This document shows, in pieces, positions 22,188-32,415 of a stretch of DNA of 64,000 nucleotides. Numbering within the stretch: position 1 is the stretch's first letter; each line of letters starts with the position of its first letter. The notes beneath the pieces were generated by a model. That model had not been told where the DNA came from and ran no database searches. It worked only from the letters and a program-made list of their open reading frames with translations. This DNA is from Melitaea cinxia (lineage: Eukaryota; Arthropoda; Insecta; Lepidoptera; Nymphalidae). A program made the translations under genes and the position numbers. Location: the NCBI RefSeq assembly GCF_905220565.1, contig NC_059415.1:3578001-3642000 (forward strand), written 5' to 3'.

Positions 22188-22954
22188 TCTACACTAGCTA
22201 CATCATCTTGATTTCTATCCATGACACAAAAAACCAGGGCTACCGTGGTTATCGAATTATGTCCCTTTTTCAATACTTAACTGTTCTTTATGTATTACCT
22301 AAAAGATTTACTCTCTCTTACTGTAAGACAGTCCGCCCTGCGGGCTTACTCACTAAGTCCCGAGCCCACGACACCGAATAGTTTATCCGGGTTTTGAAGT
22401 AAGTATTTACATACAAGTTTTAAAGTAAACGGTTCACTAGTGCGTGATACTCGCAAACAACCTCTCTTCGTCCTTACAAAGTTATATAGTGTTCCTATTA
22501 TTATTATTTTTTTTTTAAATTTTAAACTTCAATAGAAGCTGTAGTTTAGGCATAAGCAGTTTTGTGCTAATAAAAAACGTAAAATACATTTAAAATATCT
22601 CTTGTAAAATCTTATAAAGCACACAGTTATAGAAAACGTAATAAATTATTCAAGTCATAATTTAAATATTGACATTATCAAATATAATAAAAATATATTT
22701 TCAAAGAAAATTTATAATATAAGTAAAACGTGACTCCGAAGGAGGTTTTTCTTTTTACGGCTTCGTCTGGTTAAAATATTGCCACATCAAATTCAAAATT
22801 ATTAAACGTCTACATAAAGATATTTTATTTTTAATATTGTACAAACGTATATATTTGTTAATTTGGAAATATGTTTGCATTTTTTTTAAATGTACAATTA
22901 ACTGATTTTGCATCTGTAGCTAGTACATCGCTGTTAATAAATAATTAATTATGT
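22188..22954. other. AT-rich non-coding DNA, nothing recognised
   Basis: A short GC-rich hairpin-like patch 'CCGCCCTGCGGGCTTACTC' lies near 22331. No gene or recurring repeat. Confidence 0.4.
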
Positions 22955-23220
22955 TTACAAACGAAAAAAAATGACTTCAATTACGACGTGGGTAGTCGAT
23001 AAAACAGTCAATTAAATACTCAACAACTCAAAAACACGTCAGATTTAGATCAAATTTAAATGGAGCCAAATTTAAATAGCCCCACATGATATGCACCAGC
23101 TTTCGATTAAAAACAATCTTCGAAATCGATACAACCCAGTTAAAATTTATGAAATAACACACAACTAAAAAATTCAATTTAAATAAGAACCTCCACCTTT
23201 TTTGAAGTCATAAAAAAAAT
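22955..23220 (+). repeat. R family, single-half copy with mirrored ends
   Basis: Starts 'TTTACAAACGAAAAAAAATG' then ACTTCAATTACGAC, and ends 'CTCCACCTTTTTTGAAGTC' + ATAAAAA. ATGACTTCA at the left and TGAAGTCAT at the right form a perfect inverted pair. Inside are 'CGTCAGATTTAGATC', 'ATTTAAATAGCCCCACATGA' and 'CGAAATCGATACAACCCAGT'. Only one of the two internal halves of the 41.9 kb copy is present. Confidence 0.7.
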
Positions 23221-24643
23221 TGACAACCTCTCAAAAGAATACTACTTACTAAAGTTTTTATGCAGAAATAACATAAAAACGGGTGAAACTGCGATGATCA
23301 TCTAGTCGATACATACATGCCCATGTAATATTAAATAGAGCTATCAAACTTCTACAAGAGCACTCCCTTACCGTCTGACATTTCTTTATTCCCCCTATAA
23401 AGCGATGTTTCATCAGGATTTTGAAATGAAATATCCTTTTCCCTTGCAGATATGAAAAAATTTGTCTATTAGATCTACGTCCACTAAATTCTATGTACTG
23501 TATGCTATAGAAACAGGATTACTGAGTTTTACTCGTTATTTTTTTTTTTTGGTAAGTCATGTTTTTTGGAAAATAATTTAAATAAAATGGCCTTGGTATT
23601 TTATCTTAAAGGATTTTCGTACGAAGTCGTGGCCGCAACTAGTTATATAATATAATCTTGTCATATGGATTAGATTAATTTTTATAACATGAACTCATTC
23701 GCATACATATTTCTTTAATTACTATTGCTTTTGCATTCTTATTAAAACAATTTCAGGTTGCTTAGGACGAGTACAATGGCGCAGTACAGATCAGTCGTCT
23801 GTTACACAATTATATATATATGAGATATGAGACGGAATACGGTCGACTTTCTAACCAAACAAAATTTAAGTAAATATTACCGCATTGTATAGCACGACCT
23901 GTTCAATGGCTTGTGAGGTTTATGCTCATTTTTTATCAAAATTTTGTCATACTGAGATAGAGTGGTATTAAAATACCCAATAGAGGACCGTACACAACCT
24001 TCGTTCATTTTTGATAAATGAGTTATTGAAGCAGAATAATTATATTATATAAACGAAATTACATTATAAGAGTATTTATTTATTATCTTATTTAGTACTA
24101 TAATATTATTTTTATAGTATTTTCTGTAATATGGAACTGGGATAAGAGCAAAAACAGCAATTTCAATAAAACAATTCAGACGCTATTTCGAGACAGATTA
24201 TTATTTTTTAGTATAAGACGAATTTTTAAACAAACACTATAAAATTATCGATACCAGTCATAATTAACTTACTTCTTCTCGAATACACGAGTGTTATTTT
24301 ATCCTCTGTACAAATCCTTGTACAAACTATTTTCCTTCTTCTTTTCTCCTTCCTCAAACTTTAGTTTAAAATGCAAACGAAAGGATTTACAAACTAATAA
24401 AATTTTAACATATAAATAAATATTATATTTGGTAACAATCGTAGCACATTTTAACAAAGAATGAAGGGGAGAGACATGAGATGACATAAACATAAAATGA
24501 AATCATATATGCAGATTACTTAATGATATGTGTAGACAAAGGATGAATAACAATTAGCGGGCTTAGGTAAACAGAATACCTTTAAAAAGTATATGAAAGC
24601 TCTGACACACGACTGGAAGGTACTCCTTAAGATTACTATGTTA

Positions 24644-24648
<5 letters not shown>
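23221..24648. other. AT-rich non-coding DNA, nothing recognised
   Basis: No recurring family and no credible gene. Confidence 0.4.

Positions 24649-24695
<47 letters not shown>
24649..24695. repeat. (AT)n microsatellite
   Basis: About 20 AT units with one C and one G interruption. Confidence 0.95.
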
Positions 24696-24934
24696 GTATT
24701 TGTTTCTCGCAAGAGATGTTGCACGGTAAAACGTTACTGTCAACGTTACTGTACACGATTTCGTTCCCTTTTTTTCATACTATGGCCTTATTCTTTGTTA
24801 AGGAGTAAACTTCAAAAACTTATATCAAGCAAAAACTATATTTGAAGTTACACTATAAAATACTACACACCTTTTATATTTTAATGTTAATGACCTTATG
24901 TTACTGTGTGTATAAAAATGTGTTAAATAAAATT

Positions 24935-24987
<53 letters not shown>
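24935..24987. repeat. (AT)n microsatellite at the LINE insertion site
   Basis: A run of AT dinucleotides that leads directly into CCTAACC and the LINE poly(A) tail. Its last eight bases are part of the target duplication. Confidence 0.95.
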
Positions 24988-24989
<2 letters not shown>

Positions 24990-24992
24990 TAA

Positions 24993-24994
<2 letters not shown>
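24980..24994. repeat. Target-site duplication (left) of telomere-type LINE
   Basis: ATATATATCCTAACC, identical to 28574-28588. It directly abuts the LINE poly(A) tail (seen as T on the plus strand). Confidence 0.85.
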
Positions 24995-25025
<31 letters not shown>

Positions 25026-25313
25026 GTGGGGAAAATCCATCATGGATACCCTCCAGCGCGGGGGCGCCAGAGGGTTATGTCAGACTCCTACTGACTAAAA
25101 ACCACCACGTGTTAGCAGTCATCCGCCTGGGTGGGGCGAGAGGGGTCGCGCTAGCATTCGCCACCTCGCCTCAGCGGTAGGTCCGGACAAAGCTTCCGGG
25201 CCTCGGCATGATGGTGGGGTGGCCTCGCTCACAACAAGGCCACCCCTCAGACGTATGGGGTCGTGTCGTCCGGCCGGCCGAAGTCCCCCGACTATCGGCC
25301 GCCAACCCCACTA

Positions 25314-27389
25314 TTACAAGGGGGGGAGGAGGTGGGCAAACCGCCTTCTCCTTGCCCCCGTACGTCTGCGCCGGAGTGGGCCAGCAGAGGCGTCTTCCTC
25401 TCTGGCCCGCTCCGCGGTCTCCTTCTGTGTCATTACCTCTTCGCAGAAGGAGACCACCGCCTGCCACGATCTCTCACTGTCAAGCATGGCCTTTACGACA
25501 CTCGGCAGCGAGAGATCCCGTCCGAGAACCGCTGAAAGCGTGCGCCGCTGCGGTTCCCAAGTGGCGCACGCCTCCAGCGTGTGGAGCGCCGTATCTTCTG
25601 GCGCTCCACACTCGTGGCAGGCTGGAGTCGCCTCCCGTCTCGCGATTTGGTGCAGGTACTTACCGAAGCACCCATGTCCGGAAAGCACCTGCACCAGACG
25701 GAAGGTCAGCGGCCCGAACCGCCGCCTCACCCACTTCCGGAGGACCGGCTTCACTGCGTCCACCGTCCACTGCCCGGGGACTGGCGAAGCCAAGTCCTCC
25801 GTCCACCGCCGCAACAGGGTGTCCTGTGCCAGCCTCTGCATGCGTGTGAGCTCCTCCCACGTAGGAGACTCCCCCCGGGATCTCCTCGCCGCTACAAAAT
25901 GATATGTTTCGGCGAGGATCTCCGCCTGCAGTTCCCAGGGGGGATCGCCGGCCAGTACGCACGCCGCCGTCCAGGACACCGTCCGGTAACCGCGTATCGC
26001 CCTCGTCGCGATGACCCGCTGCGGCCGTCGCAGCTGGATTTTGTTGGCGCGACCGAGGGCGTCCGCCCAGATGGGTGCCCCGTACATGGCCATACTCCGG
26101 ATGACCCCGGAGTACAGCCGACGGCAATGGGCACTTGGACCACTCACGTTCGGCAGCAGCCTTCCCAGTGAGGCGGCGGCTTTCACGACTCTTGGGGCTA
26201 GCTCTGCAAAATGAGCCCCAAAAGCCCACCTCCCATCCAGCGTGAGACCCAGGTACCTCATCTGGGTCCCCACCCGGACCGAAACCCCATCCACAGTCAC
26301 CCGCGTACCTGGACGGGGTCCCCCTCGAGGCCCATGGAACAGTAGGGCCTCGGTCTTCGTCAGGGCGACTTCCAGCCCCAGGGCTCCTATACGGCCGACC
26401 ACAAGTGTTGCGCCAGCCGTGGCCAACCGCATTACTTCCGCGAGGTCCCTTCCTTTAGCCACGACTAGGGTGTCGTCGGCGTAGCACGAGACCCGCACAC
26501 TTGCGGGCAACGTGCCCCGAAGCACCCAGTCGTAGCCGATGTTCCACAGGAGCGGTCCCAGCACTGACCCCTGTGGAACTCCGCACGAGACACGACGTCG
26601 CCGCAGACCGTCGTGCCCTGGCAATAGGACCTCGCGACCCTGGAGGTAGTCGCCCAGCAGCGTCCGCAGATACAGAGGCACCCGGTGGTAGCGGAGTGCC
26701 TCCAGTATCGTCGCGTGTGGTAGGCTGTTAAAGGCGTTGGCGATGTCAAGCGAGACAGCCAACGCCTTCTCCCCGTCGCGGACCGCCGCCTGCGTCCATC
26801 TTTTAAGCCAGAGCAGGGCGTCTAATGTGGACCGCCCCGCTCTGAACCCGTACTGGGCCTCGGATAACCCGGGCTCAGTTCCCTCCAGGTGCCGGACGAC
26901 ACGGGAAGCCACAACTCTTTCCAGGAGTTTGCCCGCGTCATCCAGCAGGACGATGGGCCTGTATGCGGAGGGCGAGTCGACGGGACGCCCCTCCTTCCGC
27001 AACAGGCAAAGCCGTCCCTTCTTCCACGGCTTCGGGAATCGCCCAGAGGCGAGGCAAGCGCTGAACAACTCCCGAAGCCGGTCACCCATCTCCTGGAGGG
27101 CGATTCCCAGCACCCGGCCCGGGATGCCGTCCGGGCCGGGCGCAGTCCTCTTTCCATGCAGGCGGCGGACTGCAACCTCCATTTCCGCCTCCGACACAGG
27201 CGGGATGGAGCCCTCGTCTAGCTCCTCGACGAGAGGAGAAACGGCCATGAGCGGGGGGTGTGGTTGGGGTCTCTTGCGGGGAAAAGCCCGCCCAACACCC
27301 TGTTCAGGACCACGGGGTCCAACGACTCGGCGACCGGGGGCGTCTGGTGCCGGAAGTTTTTCCGGGCAGCCTTGTACGGACGCCCCCAT
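25314..27389 (-). pseudogene. LINE ORF2, reverse-transcriptase part (after frameshift)
   Basis: Frame of 691 codons. True ORF2 sequence begins about residue 43 (HPPLMAVSPLVEE); the earlier residues are out-of-frame. The RT palm and fingers are intact: AYRPIVLLDDAGKLLERV (142-159), GFRAGRSTLDALLWLKRW (181-198), DIANAFN (215-221), GVPQGSVLGP (270-279) and catalytic YADD (303-306). A C-terminal zinc motif C-x2-C-x8-H-x4-C follows at 591-608, typical of R1-clade elements, then a basic tail. The RT copies element RNA onto the nicked target. The GAGRS/GVPQGS/YADD motifs carry no lesion. It is separated from the endonuclease frame by a one-base indel at the C-run 27253-27258. Confidence 0.85.
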
Positions 27390-28504
27390 GGATCCCTGTC
27401 GAGGCTCGCCAGGGCTTCGTTGAAGGCTTGTGACTTGGCCTTGACGATGGCCAACTGTAGTTTGCGTTTGGCGTCGCGGTACGCCTCGTATAGCTGGCGC
27501 TCGACCTCCAACTCCACGGCTGGCATCTGCTCGTCTGTCCGGCCGTGGCGTCGCCTCCTACAGTGTCCGTAGGGTCGCCTTGCCGCTGTGCAGGCGGCTC
27601 GGAGTTCCGCGATATCCGAGCTCCACCAATAGACGCCGCGGCGTTCGGGACGGTGCCGGCACCTCGGCATGGCCGCGTCGCACACGGCCGTCACCGCATC
27701 GCGGAAGTGGTCCGCCGCAACGTCTACCTCCGGGTGCATAGGAGTAGCGGACCACAATTGGACGATCGCCGCTTCCTTCGCCAACTCCACGTCGAGGCGG
27801 GTGACGGCCCAGCGCGGAAATTGCAACGCCGCGTGCCGAGGCGCACCTCGGCTGTGGGAGGTGGAAACCTCGAACCTCACGTACTTGTGATCCGAGAGAG
27901 TCTCCACCTCCGACAGCACTCTCCAAGTTTGCACACGTGCGGCGATGGACGGGGAAGCGAACGATACGTCCACCACGGACCCCCCGTTGTGTCGCACGCA
28001 CGTGTGGGCTGACCCCGTGTTTAACAGGGTCAAGCCCGCAGTGACTGCCCACTCCCTGACCACTTCCCCGCGAGAGTCAGTGAAGGGGTTGCCCCAGTCC
28101 CGGGCCTTGGCGTTCAGGTCGCCAAGGAGGACGACCTGACGTGGTGCCTGTCTTCCAACCGCAGCGACTAGGAGGTCTAAGAAGGCCTCCAGCTCCGCTA
28201 CGGTTTTGTTGGGGGAGAAGTATGCGCGCACCACAGTATACTCTCCCCACTTGGCCACCACGTACCCGGGTCCCCTCTCTTCGACTGAGAAGGGGAGGCT
28301 GCCGTCATTAGATCGACTCACAATGGCAACGGTGCCGTTCAGGTCCGCAGCCCAACAAGGGTGTGAGCTAGGAACGAAGTACGGTTCCGCCGCCACTGCC
28401 ACGTCTATGCGCCACTGCGCCAAGGCCTGCATGAGCAGATCTTGGGCCTGGGCGCAGTGGTTCAGGTTCGCCTGGAGGAAGTTGTGATGTCTGATCTGGT
28501 CCAT
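27218..28504 (-). pseudogene. LINE ORF2, apurinic-like endonuclease part (before frameshift)
   Basis: 428-codon frame starting at the ATG directly after the ORF1 stop (TAG-T-ATG). The APE-like endonuclease shows QANLN (11-15), AEPY with the metal-binding E (40), LGDLNAKARDWGN (127-139) and SDHKYV (204-209), all expected for the R1/TRAS/SART group. This domain chooses the insertion site. After about residue 412 the frame is wrong: PNHTPRSW should switch to the -PPLMAV- frame of the RT part. One C missing from a C6 run, or two extra, explains it. Either a real mutation or a homopolymer sequencing error is possible. Confidence 0.82.
27253..27258 (-). other. Frameshift site in ORF2 (C6 homopolymer)
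   Basis: The plus strand reads GGGGGG, so the coding strand reads CCCCCC between the endonuclease frame (...PNHTP) and the RT frame (PLMAV...). One additional C would join the frames. Both frames are otherwise free of stops over hundreds of codons. Confidence 0.75.
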
Positions 28505-28506
28505 AC

Positions 28507-28573
28507 TATTCAGACATCACAACCTCCTCACCGTCCGCCACCGAAGGGACGACCCCCTCCTTGCCGATCTGGC
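28507..28573 (-). pseudogene. LINE ORF1, last 22 codons
   Basis: One frame reads QIGKEGVVPSVADGEEVVMSE and stops (TAG at about 28508-28510 on the minus strand), one base before the ORF2 ATG. The tight stop-start spacing is usual for ORF1-ORF2 junctions in R1-clade LINEs. Nothing upstream of this remains, so reverse transcription stopped here. Confidence 0.6.
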
Positions 28574-28588
28574 ATATATATCCTAACC
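28574..28588. repeat. Target-site duplication (right) of telomere-type LINE
   Basis: ATATATATCCTAACC, identical to 24980-24994. It joins the first base of the truncated element at 28573. Confidence 0.85.
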
Positions 28589-28606
28589 TAACCTAACCTA
28601 ACCTAA
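28582..28606. repeat. Interstitial telomeric array (CCTAA)5
   Basis: Five perfect CCTAA units, the insect telomere repeat (TTAGG on the other strand), far from any visible chromosome end. The first one and a half units belong to the target duplication. The original site was (AT)n-(CCTAA)5. Confidence 0.95.
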
Positions 28607-28689
28607 ACTTTAACTAAGCTTTTGCATTAATTCTTTTAAAAGTTAATTTCATTTGGTTTGATTTTCACCCCCAACCTGAGGGTAATAAT

Positions 28690-29027
28690 AATAAAAAAAA
28701 AAAAAAAAATTGATTGTCTGTAAAGTTGGTTTACGGACGATAGTTTAACGTAACAACGTCATAACAAAGCATCTCCTCGGACGCATGGACAATCGAGTGG
28801 AAGAGAGATAGATGCAGCACAAGCATACATTGAGCATAACGGAACAATGAAGGTAACGCTACAATTAGCGTAACGCTACAATTAGTCATCCTTTTTCGTG
28901 CATACAGTCGGCGTACATCAATTTATTAGACACTGACACGTCAAAATAATAATGTTATAAGTATATATGTCAATTAACTGTTAACTGTTAAAACACTTAC
29001 ATATGTTGACAATGTGTACGTTAAACA

Positions 29028-29080
<53 letters not shown>
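28690..29080 (+). mobile_element. Possible retroposon ending in a 52-A tract
   Basis: The A-run at 29029-29080 looks like a retroposon tail. Upstream are less AT-rich segments including a tandem 'GTAACGCTACAATTAG' pair (28854-28885) and 'GTGCATACAGTCGGCGTACA'. I have an impression of this being a dispersed lepidopteran repeat, but no second copy occurs in the window and no target duplication is seen. Confidence 0.35.
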
Positions 29081-29081
<1 letters not shown>

Positions 29082-29600
29082 GCTCAAACAAACACGGTTC
29101 TTCATTTAATTTCAAACATTTTATCTATTTCCTTAACAATTTACACCCAATATAGCACGAATATTTGAATTGAGCTTCACACTCTCAATTTTCACCTGTA
29201 ACCGCAAAGGCAACACCGCGTTTCATGTGAAGAGCACCTAAGTATTTTATCGATTTTCGTGGAAATTTAACAATCCCTCAGCGTTAAGCGTGTCATGTCA
29301 CATTATTTGTCGACCCTTTTAAGGTTTCCGTAACTTAATAATTATGTTAAGCACCCACGGCGAAATCGATAAATCATATTACGGAATTATCATCCTTATT
29401 ATTATGACATAAGAAATAAAATTGCATAGATATTTTTTTTTACAGGATTAGCGATACTTTGAAGTTGACGTCGAGGTAACCTTTTGTATATCTTAATGGC
29501 TTTTATCGTAAAACTGTCTGATTTCGAGTTCAAAGTGATCGATTGTTCTGGAGTATTCAATTTTTTAAAACTATTTTGTCTTACTTTTGTTACAATATCT

Positions 29601-29775
29601 TCTATATAAATAAAAATGAATGTTGCTAAGCGCATAAGTCGAGAATGGCTCGACCAATTCGGCTGTTTTTTTTGTATGTTCCTTAAAGACCACGGAAGGT
29701 TTTAATACTAAAACAAAAGAAATAAAAAAAAATTACCATCAACATTTGACAGAACGAAGTCTACAGCACAGCTAG
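29601..29775 (+). mobile_element. Small non-autonomous Helitron-like element, second copy
   Basis: Starts TCTATATAAATAAAAATGAA and ends CACAGCTAG|T. Body 'TGTTGCTAAGCGCATAAG', 'GACCACGGAAGGTTTTAATA' and 'TTGACAGAACGAAGTCT' parallels 12613-12793. The base before the start is T rather than the expected A. Confidence 0.6.
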
Positions 29776-30654
29776 TCTGAAATATTACTGTTTGTTTGAA
29801 GAAACAGGCTGTATATTTATTTTTATCTTACAGTTACTTAAACGTTAAAAAAATATTAAAAGTTTTTTACGCTTGTAAGTATAATAATTTTATTGGTTTA
29901 TTTCTTTATATGAATTTTTTTAAATAACTCATTGTATCGATGTAAAGTCGAGTACTATCGGTAGTGTTTAATATAAAAATCCTTCTTTTATTCTATTATT
30001 ATAAGTTCAATCACGTTTTCATAAACTGCCTTTCCATTGCAATCAGTGAAAAATAAAATTCAACTTATACAACGTGTTTTGGCTACAGTGTATTTTCTCT
30101 TAAAAATGTTCAAATTAAAAAAAAAACACATTCAAGGCAAGACGAAACGTATTTTATTTATAATAAAACCAAATTTGAAATAAACATGAATACAACCCAC
30201 GGGCTAATCAAAATTTTACTATCAATTTTATTTTTAAAAAAGTCTTACTAAACCTAATTTAATAAATACATATTCAAATATAATATTTAATTTTCTTATA
30301 TAATTTATGTATATATATATACTAACAAGAAAAAATACAAAAGACGGGCTTGTCAAAGCAATTTCGTCCAAGCAGCATTTGGATGGAAACTGAAAAATTA
30401 AAATTAGAAACCAAATTCCTATTGTTGTTAAGTAAAGGCAGACTTTCGTATGTATAAGAATACCAAGAAAATCAATCATAAATCCGATACATATCCTCAC
30501 ATCCCCGCGTGGAGTCAATTTGTGATCCCTGCAGTCGATCCATCATTATTTACATGTCTCGCGGGCTTACATTACGTTAAATGATAATGTATTAAAGTTC
30601 AATGTTACGTCTGTACGTTTTATGATAAAAATTATGAATAACTTTTTTTTTAAT
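29776..30654. other. AT-rich non-coding DNA, nothing recognised
   Basis: A 94-codon minus-strand frame (30234-30518) is mostly hydrophobic and AT-driven with no recognisable family. I do not call it. Confidence 0.4.
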
Positions 30655-30920
30655 AATGAATCTACCTCAAAAAAGGAGATGGTTTATTTTTTAAATTTGA
30701 TATAATTCTTATATGTGTTACCTTATGTAGGTACCGATTTTAATGATTCATTTTATAAACAAAACCAGGTGCTTGTTAAGCGGTCTATTTAAATTTCATT
30801 GAGATTTGACGAATAATTTTGAATTATCCCTAATAATGCGTATTTAAGCGATTATTTTATCGACTTTCTATTTCGTATTACTTGTCGATGTAATTGAAAT
30901 CGGTTTTTTTTTCGTCTACG
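30655..30920 (-). repeat. R family, single-half copy, minus strand
   Basis: On the plus strand: 'AATCTACCTCAAAAAAGGAG', 'TGTGTTACCTTATGTAGG', 'TCTATTTAAATTTCATTGAG' and 'TTACTTGTCGATGTAATTGA' followed by AATCGGTTTTTTTT. It matches the reverse complement of the R start (aaaccgacttcaattacatcgacaagtaat) and end. Diverged. Confidence 0.6.
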
Positions 30921-31439
30921 TACAAAAATAATTACAAATATCTCAATTATTCTCTCCTTTTTTGCTCATTATATATAAAATACAAAAACAAAATAAAGAA
31001 GGCAACGACTCATATAATTATGTAAACTATGACCTAGTGCTTAACTCTGTCTAGACTGTAATCACATATTATGTTAGAGTGCTACAAATTGGATTGCACT
31101 CAGCGTATTACTGCGACCTAACTGCAGTTTTCAATAAGCATGGTAAAAATAAAAAACCAAATATTTTCTATAAAATTATAAGTACTCTAATATTTTTAAT
31201 CTTACTGGTTTATACTAAAACTATGAAGCTTGAGAATTTATTTTATTTACTACTATACTGTTTTTTTTTTTTGTCTTTTGTCTTATATTGTTAAATTAAT
31301 TTAATAAAATAAAAAGAACCAAGTATTTGAGGTCCTACTCATGCACACGTAAAATTTATTATGACTAAAGATTTATTAACGACTGACAAAGGTTTTAGTA
31401 GGACCGACGATTATAATATATTTGATATGAAATTTTACC
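30921..31439. other. AT-rich non-coding DNA, nothing recognised
   Basis: No recurring family or credible gene. Confidence 0.4.
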
Positions 31440-31640
31440 AACGTTTCTTTCATCCGTGTGCCTTAACTCTCCGCTAAGCCTCGAAGAGAGAACGTTAAGC
31501 CGTCGATCATCAATCGGTCATCTCACGTTGCTATCATACCCGATAATAACTGTTACACTTAATAGGGCGATTATTTTATCTTATGCCTATAAAGAAGAGT
31601 AGGCCTTTGCCCAACATTAGGGTATAAACAGGCTGTTTTT
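31440..31640 (+). mobile_element. SINE T, degraded headless copy
   Basis: Has 'CTCCGCTAAGCCTCGAAGAG', 'AGAACGTTAAGCCGTCGATC', 'GTTGCTATCATACCCGATAA', 'GAAGAGTAGGCCTTTGCCCA' and 'ACATTAGGGTATAAACAGGC'. These modules follow the order of 60821-61162, strongly diverged. Confidence 0.6.
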
Positions 31641-31654
31641 GTTTATATATTTAA

Positions 31655-32010
31655 TACTTGCGACCGGCCCCGGCTTCGCACGGGTGCAATGCTGATACTA
31701 AATATATTACAGAATGTCTTTATTTATAGTATGAAGCTAGCTTATAGCATAGTTATTAATATAATAACAGCATTCAAATATGCGTCGTTAGATTACACGT
31801 TGTTACAGAATACGTTGAAGAAATGAAGGTTCACTGCTCGTTCCGCGTAGATGATAGCGTGATAATTTGTAGCCTATATGTTGACCCGACTTCTTAATAA
31901 TATTCGTGCAAAATTTGAAGTAAATCCATGCAGTACTTTTTGAGTTTACCCCGGACATACATACAGACAAACAGACAAACAGACAAAAATTCTAAAAACT
32001 ATATTTTTGG
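31655..32010 (-). repeat. Dispersed lepidopteran-type repeat
   Basis: 'GCGACCGGCCCCGGCTTCGC', 'GTTCCGCGTAGATGATAGCG', 'GTAGCCTATATGTTGACCCG', 'GCAAAATTTGAAGTAAATCC', 'TACCCCGGACATACATACAG' and an ACAGACAAACAGACAA run. The layout (GC-rich end, 'tagcctatatg', 'aaatttgaagtaaatcc', CAGA-rich end) is like family V, so it is probably another non-autonomous family of the same kind. Confidence 0.45.
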
Positions 32011-32211
32011 CTTCGGTATCGATTGTAGATCACACCCCAAGTATTCTTTTAAAAAAATATTCAATGTACAGTTTTGACTTTCCTACCATTTTATTATATG
32101 TATAGATATTCTACAACTCATTCATTCACATTCTTCATTTATTTCACACTCCTGTATATATGTGGTCAATAATAATCTTAATTATTGTCCAATTTTTAAT
32201 CTATAGTAATA

Positions 32212-32415
32212 CTAGCTGACCCCGCAAACGTTGTTTTGCCATATATGTTATTAACCCCCTTAATCCCCCCCCCCTTGTAACTTAGGAATATGAAAAATAG
32301 ATGTTGGCCGATTTTCAGACCTAACCGATATGCACACAAAATTTCATAAAAATCTGTCCACCCGTTTCGGAGGAGTATTTTAACTAACATTGTGACACGA
32401 TAAATTTATATAAGA
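32212..32415 (-). mobile_element. Small Helitron-like element, minus strand, complete
   Basis: On the minus strand it starts TCTTATATAAATTTATCGTG after an A and ends GCAAAACAACGTTTGC-GGGGTCAG-CTAG before a T. GCAAA-acaacg-TTTGC is a clear 5-bp stem hairpin 8 nt before the terminal CTAG, exactly where a Helitron 3' hairpin sits. The body has 'CTCCGAAACGGGTGGACAG' and 'AATTTTGTGTGCATATCGG'. 204 bp, no coding capacity, no target duplication. Confidence 0.65.

Larger units (their letters stand above)
24995..28573 (-). mobile_element. R1-clade telomere-type LINE (SART-like orientation), 5'-truncated
   Basis: A 3,579-bp GC-rich island in AT-rich DNA, bounded by a 15-bp target duplication. On the minus strand it runs: last 22 or so codons of ORF1, ORF2 (endonuclease then RT, with one frameshift), about 290-bp 3' UTR (25024-25313), and 29 A (24995-25023). 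The insertion lies in a short CCTAA array next to (AT)n. The poly(A) joins GGTTAGG, so the element reads in the TTAGG direction. From what I recall of Bombyx, that is the SART direction and the reverse of TRAS. The first nick would be after CCTAACC on the CCTAA strand. The missing ORF1 and the frameshift make it non-autonomous. Confidence 0.85.

Noticed and set aside
24649..24987. (AT)n tracts as possible origins or matrix attachment sites
   Set aside because: Simple microsatellites; nothing beyond composition supports a function.
25208..28487. Many long plus-strand and other-frame ORFs (up to 228 codons) in the GC-rich LINE
   Set aside because: These are shadows of the minus-strand endonuclease/RT frames. 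High GC makes stops rare in all frames.
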